DNA of 64,000 bases, from assembly GCA_007922195.1 (NCBI GenBank), contig ML682059.1, positions 10,065,748 through 10,129,747 on the forward strand, given 5' to 3'. Every line of letters begins with the position of its first letter. Positions within the stretch are counted from its first letter, which is position 1. This DNA comes from Podocnemis expansa. Taxonomy: Eukaryota > Chordata > Testudines > Podocnemididae. The translations under genes and the position numbers were made by a program. Shown piece by piece: positions 1-64,000 of the stretch. The notes beneath the pieces are model-generated. The model did not search any database, was not told where the DNA came from, and worked only from the letters and a program-made list of their open reading frames with translations.

Positions 1-1208
1 ATAGCTATAAAACAGTGACAATCTTCTGTATAGTTAATATAAACCTTTAATTCAACCCTGTATTAAGAAATTGGCTGTTCTGTTCAAAGTAGTGGTGCCA
101 AGCCTATTTGGTGAATTTAGCTGAATTCTGTTCTTAATTATAGTTTGTGGGCTGGCTATAATTTTAGGGCTCTTTACTCCCTCTTGCCAAAGATTAAAGG
201 TTGAATATAGCTTTTATGTAGAAATTAAGTATTTAATTATCATTTGTTCAGTGCTTTGTTGTCATATGCAACATTTCTCTGATCTCTTCTCCATTCTATT
301 TGCTCAAATGATCAATAGAGGGATGGTGATATTGACATCGAAGTGTCATCATTGGGCTATACATCTGACACCTCACTGAGATTAATAAGGAACAGAGGAT
401 TCACACACATTTCAAACTGTCTGCTGACTTGGAAACATAGCACTGCACTGGTTATACCTAAGGATAGCTCTGCTTTCAGAACTTTAGCAAAAGCAACTGT
501 ATTTGTAGATGCTAACTGCCTTTTTCTAAACTGTCCCAGAGCACTACCCCAGTTCTATGTGACCGTGAGTTTCACAACCTTTTGTGAGAACACATGCTTT
601 GTCACTCAGTCACTGGCTGGAAGCATGTATCGCTCAAAAACTCCTCAGGTTTGATTCCCTACCTGATGTCTGTAAATCTGGTTTAAAGAAAACATAGCCA
701 TATTTTAATCTCTTCTGTTCAGAAAGGACTTCTTTTGAGGCATTAGGTGATTCAGTGTGGATGATAATGCACGTGCACACAGGAATTGAGTGAGGGCAGG
801 GCCAGCAACCTTAATTAGTCATTTCTTGACTTTTGAGTGCCTCACTTTATGATTCTTTAGTATTTAATTTCCTGTGTTCTTTACAAAGGAAAACAAAGCA
901 ATGATGACCTGCTATGCTTATCGCTTTGCTGGATCCCACTGGAAGGCTCTCAGTAATGCACAGTATGTGCAGTTAATCAGACAAGTGTTCCCACCTTCTT
1001 GCATGGATGCTTTTTTCTATGGGCTGGTCTGCACTTAACATCCTACATCAGCAGAGCTGCAGCACTTCTGGTGGGGACACTCTGAGCTGATAGGAAAGAG
1101 CTCTGTTAGCCAAGATAGGCAGGGATGCAGAACCATGCTCTTGAAGTTTCCTTAACTTTTGTTTTCCAGAAGCTAGGAATGAGTGATGGGATGAATCACT
1201 TGATGATT
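1..1208. other. Intron sequence upstream of window exon 1
   Basis: No gene signal. AT-rich intron. About 1020-1110 resembles a short turtle miniature transposon (cagcagagctgcagcacttctg), at low confidence. From about 1170 the 3' part of a LINE begins (see 1170-1466). Confidence 0.5.
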
Positions 1209-1466
1209 GCTAACAAATAAGGAGTCCTAAGGGACCTAAAGACTAACAAATATATTTATTTATATTTGTTAGTCTTTAAATGCCACAGAACTCCTTGTTT
1301 GTTTTGTTTTACTGAACTAGACTAACACGGCTGTCGCTTTGGATCTTGATGATTACTGCTCTGTTCATTCCCTCTGAAGCACCTTGCACTGGCCACCATC
1401 AGAAGACAGGATACTAGCTTAATGGGCCTTTGATCTGACTCAGTATGGCCATTCTTATGTTCTTAA
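1170..1466 (+). mobile_element. LINE 3' end (CR1-like), split by a palindromic repeat
   Basis: The text agaagctaggaatgagtgat before, and gaagacaggatactagctta then cagtatggccattcttatgt after, form the tail of a common turtle LINE-like repeat ending in an attcttatgttctt motif. It is cut at 1208/1345 by the element at 1209-1344, whose duplication lies inside this tail. Confidence 0.6.
1209..1344. mobile_element. Palindromic turtle repeat copy A (Penelope-derived)
   Basis: A short outward-facing pair: + arm from 1214 (aaataaggagtcct...taaagactaac) and - arm 1261-1341 (gttagtctttaaatgccaca...ctagactaacacggctg). The arms meet in a perfect 18-bp inverted repeat (1237-1254 and 1261-1278) around a 6-nt loop. 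A perfect 10-bp duplication, cttgatgatt, flanks it at 1199-1208 and 1345-1354. Confidence 0.8.
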
Positions 1467-2026
1467 GTATGGGCTTTTAAATGTTGACAAATCACAATTT
1501 TCATTAGACCAAAAAAAGTCACATCTGCAAGATTGGGAACAACTTCCTGCCAGATCTTCATATTTTACTGTGTAAAGTTTCCAGGCTAGATCTGCTCAAA
1601 AGAAAGTCACAAAGACATATTTTATAATGGGGAAAGTGTCTTTTTAAATATTTTTATTTATTCTATCTTAAAAATGGCAACCCAATTTTGATTTAAATTT
1701 TGCAAAAATATTACTCCAGACTGAAAACATAGCTTCAGAATTTCAGCCAGTTAAGAAAATGGTTAAAAAAATTATATGTATTATAATCATAAATTATACA
1801 CCTTAGAACTGCAACACATGAGCATCTTTACATATAGCTGTCACTATATGTACTCTACCTATTATTACAAGGGAATATTAAGCAAGTAGACTTAAAATAC
1901 CTTTTTGAATTTTAATTGTGTGATACTGCTATTAAAAGACTTTTTGCTATGGGTGTGAATGTGAACTGATTTGTTACTGAGATAAAAATGGTTATTAAAT
2001 ACCAGTAAACTCAACATTCTTTGTAG

Positions 2027-61491
<59,465 letters not shown>

Positions 61492-62880
61492 GTAAGCTTC
61501 TTTTTTCTTCCTGTAATGATGTATTGGATCATATATGACCCCAGTTGTAGTGACCAAAGGTCTCAGCCATCTCTTGTCTGTTGACCTATACTCTAAGAAA
61601 GAAAGTGATCTAAGAGATTTGGTGGTCTCTGACATATTCTTATTAAACTAGTTCACATCCCAAAACCCACCAACATTGTTGGTAAAAAATTAGCACCCTG
61701 TTGGCAGTGTTTGATATAGAGGCCAAGAAGCAAAATGAGCCATGGAACTGAAATAACCTTTCTCATAGAGCTGTTACCTCTTGGACAGGGATAAGACACC
61801 TAGATGTGGCAGTGTGGGGTGAGGTTGCAGTCCCATTGTTGTATTCTCTGTCTTAGCCAACCATATCCCTATATGGAATATGCAGTCACAGAATCAGTGC
61901 TCCTGTGCTCTATGAACACCTCTTACCAGCAAACGCTGAGGCTAACATGAAACTATTCCTATGCAAACAAGACAGTCACTTGATTCTCCATCTAGCCAGT
62001 CCAGAAGAACCCCAACTCCAGCCTGACGAGTACTGGTTTCTCTTTGAGGAGTGTGTTCTGAAATGGCACAGAAGTTTCCCTTGGGTCAGCTGGTCAGAGT
62101 GGAAAGCTCCTGCTTGTAATCAGAGCTCTGTCCCATTCCTTGAGAGTCAAGGGTACAATCCATGAAGATACTTGGATTTCTGAGTCCTTTTTTAGGTGCC
62201 ATTTTGAGCCACAAAACTCCCACTCAGCTACCACTGAATCCTGTAGGTGCCTGAGCTCACTTGGTGCCTAAGATTTTTGTGCCTTGGCATATGTACTACT
62301 GCCTCCTCAAAGGCACTAGTCTCCCACCTGAGCCTGAGGGTAATCCACAAATTGGATGAAGAGATGTGTTTGCCTTTTTAAGTCACGTGTGGAGTCCAAC
62401 CTGGTAAACAGCCTCTGAGCACATCTAGTGGCCCCTTTGGCAAGTTCACACAAAACAATTGTGTGGAGAAGGATGAGGTAGACTCACTCTTATCGCCTTA
62501 GGCCCAGGAGTACTCACCTGGGTTGTAGGAGACCCCAGGGTCAAGTTTTCCCTCCACTTGAATGGGAGAAGGGATTTAAACAGGGTGCTGCCCCATCTCT
62601 CTGGTTAGTGCCCTAATAACTGGATTAGAGTCTCTCTAAGGCTATCTCTGACCCAATTAATATTTAATTATTCAATTATTTCATGAAAGGGGAACAACTT
62701 CAGTAGCAGTGACTGAGGTTGCCTTCTGGTTAGCATACAAACCAGAGAGATGGAAGCTCTCTGTTTAAATTCTTCCTCCCTTCTGCCGGGGGGGGGGGGT
62801 GTGATTAGAACTGGGGTTCTTCTTTGAGTGCTGCTTGCATCATTCAGTATTAGGCATCTATGTGCCACAGTGAACAATTG
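61492..62880. other. Intron downstream of exon 15
   Basis: No gene signal. A G-run lies at about 62789-62799. Confidence 0.45.
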
Positions 62881-64000
62881 GCCATAAACTTTTTAGCCCT
62901 AGCCTGTCAGAGCAGGGTCGGTGGCCAATGCTCCCTCCGGCCACTCCTGTGGCTACATATATGATCCCAACCCTGATCTTTCCATCCACAAAGGAGATGG
63001 GGAACACTCTAATACTCACCTATCCTGCCCCATTCAAACCCAACTGAGGGAAACAGCGAACACGGGGCACTAGCATTAGTTCCATCGGGCACCCCGTAGG
63101 GATGCCCCCCTACAAGGTCTTTCTGTACCTCCTCCTCTCCCTCCCCTCATCCAGATCACTTACAGACTTCTCAGGGTTCCTTGACCCCCTTGTAGACCTG
63201 TGCTGGGAGGACTCTTCGTTCCCACTAGCGACACTATACCGGTTGAGCCATCACCTCTCCAGGCCAGCTTACGCTACTACCTTGGCCATCCAGGGGGATC
63301 AACCACCATCACTCAACTGGTAATGGAGATAATGCCTATCCCTCCCCTTCCCACTTTGGATCCCCTGACTCCCCACATGGGGACTGATGGTTACCAGGGT
63401 CTTGAAGGAAATCCGTCACCCAGAGATAGTGGGGACACCTGCAGTTTCAGAGACAGCCCATAAAAGTGTCTTATCTGCATCTTGCATGTCCTAACAGCCC
63501 ACACCAGACAGGGGAAATCCATTACATGGTGATACGTACCACTGAGGTCCTTGATCAAAGCGGACAATAAACTGCATAGTTCTCCCATAGACAGAATTTC
63601 CTTTAGAAGACAAGGGCTTAGCTCTTCGGGGCGGTAGCCCTTCCCTCTTTCCTTGTGAAGAGGAGACCCTCGACTGTTCTTTTGGGTACCTTTCCCCCTC
63701 TACTCCCCCCCCGGCTATTGGCAAAGTGGTGGGACACGTTAATGCTCCTCCACCAGAGGGAAAATAGAAGTATACACCCCATTTTTATCCCCCTGTACCA
63801 CAGGGCACTCACAAACACAGACTACACGATGTTGCCTGTTCCACTCCAGAGACTGAACGATACTCAGGTGTAGGAAAGCTCCACAGCTTCTGGGTCTCAT
63901 CTCCTTATGTCCCACAGGTGACCCAAGGTACAATTAAAAAGATCACTGGAAAACCTATGTACCCTGAGCACCTGTTAAAGAGAAGGAGGGACTCCTACTA
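62881..64000 (+). other. Unassigned stretch, possible retroelement fragment
   Basis: By eye richer in G+C than the intron around it, with several open frames. One (63102-63323) begins with a signal-peptide-like run of Leu (VFLYLLLSLPSS). Another + frame is open from about 63772 to the window end and is basic at its end. This could be a decayed retroviral gene such as an env, but no family motif was recognised. It runs off the window. Confidence 0.3.

Overview
The window is one stretch of vertebrate nuclear DNA, most likely from a turtle. The evidence is short exons with GT-AG borders in long introns, CR1-type LINEs, and many copies of a repeat with the core 'gtggcac-ttaaagactaac' that I associate with turtle genomes. 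No family search was possible, so the species is not fixed.

Only one host gene is supported. It is the central part of COL15A1 (collagen XV alpha-1, a multiplexin) on the + strand, as 15 small exons between 2027 and 61491. They join without a frame break into 808 nt (269 codons plus one base), mostly Gly-X-Y triplets with several non-collagenous breaks. The breaks and flanks match the collagen XV/XVIII order: GPTVVVPQ, then GEKGEPGAIISADGS, then GRPGRPGLNGLKG, then FPISPRPHCKMP. The last block fits collagen XV better than XVIII. The 5' exons (laminin-G/TSPN-like domain) and 3' exons (trimerisation and restin domains) lie outside the window.

The rest is intron, and much of it is mobile DNA. 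Layout: 1-5.8 kb, exons 1-2 with a LINE tail and a MIR; 5.8-14 kb, a CR1 LINE carrying a Tigger-like transposon, which carries a Ty3/gypsy retrotransposon, which carries an antisense solo LTR; 15-17 kb, a hAT-like insertion and exon 3; 19-23 kb, exons 4-5, small transposons, a solo LTR and a hairpin-rich foldback block; 26-31 kb, a palindromic repeat, exon 6 and two CR1 copies in opposite orientation; 31-36 kb, exons 7-10 in fairly clean intron; 36-54 kb, an 18.3 kb intron packed with palindromic Penelope-like repeats, hAT elements and LTRs; 54-61.5 kb, exons 11-15. A richer-GC stretch at 62.9-64 kb is unexplained.

The most interesting pattern is that about ten copies of the turtle repeat are built as two arms facing away from each other, so that both outer ends are the same sequence. 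Several lie between target-site duplications, which means the palindrome inserted as one unit. One copy holds a decayed GIY-YIG endonuclease segment typical of Penelope-like retroelements.
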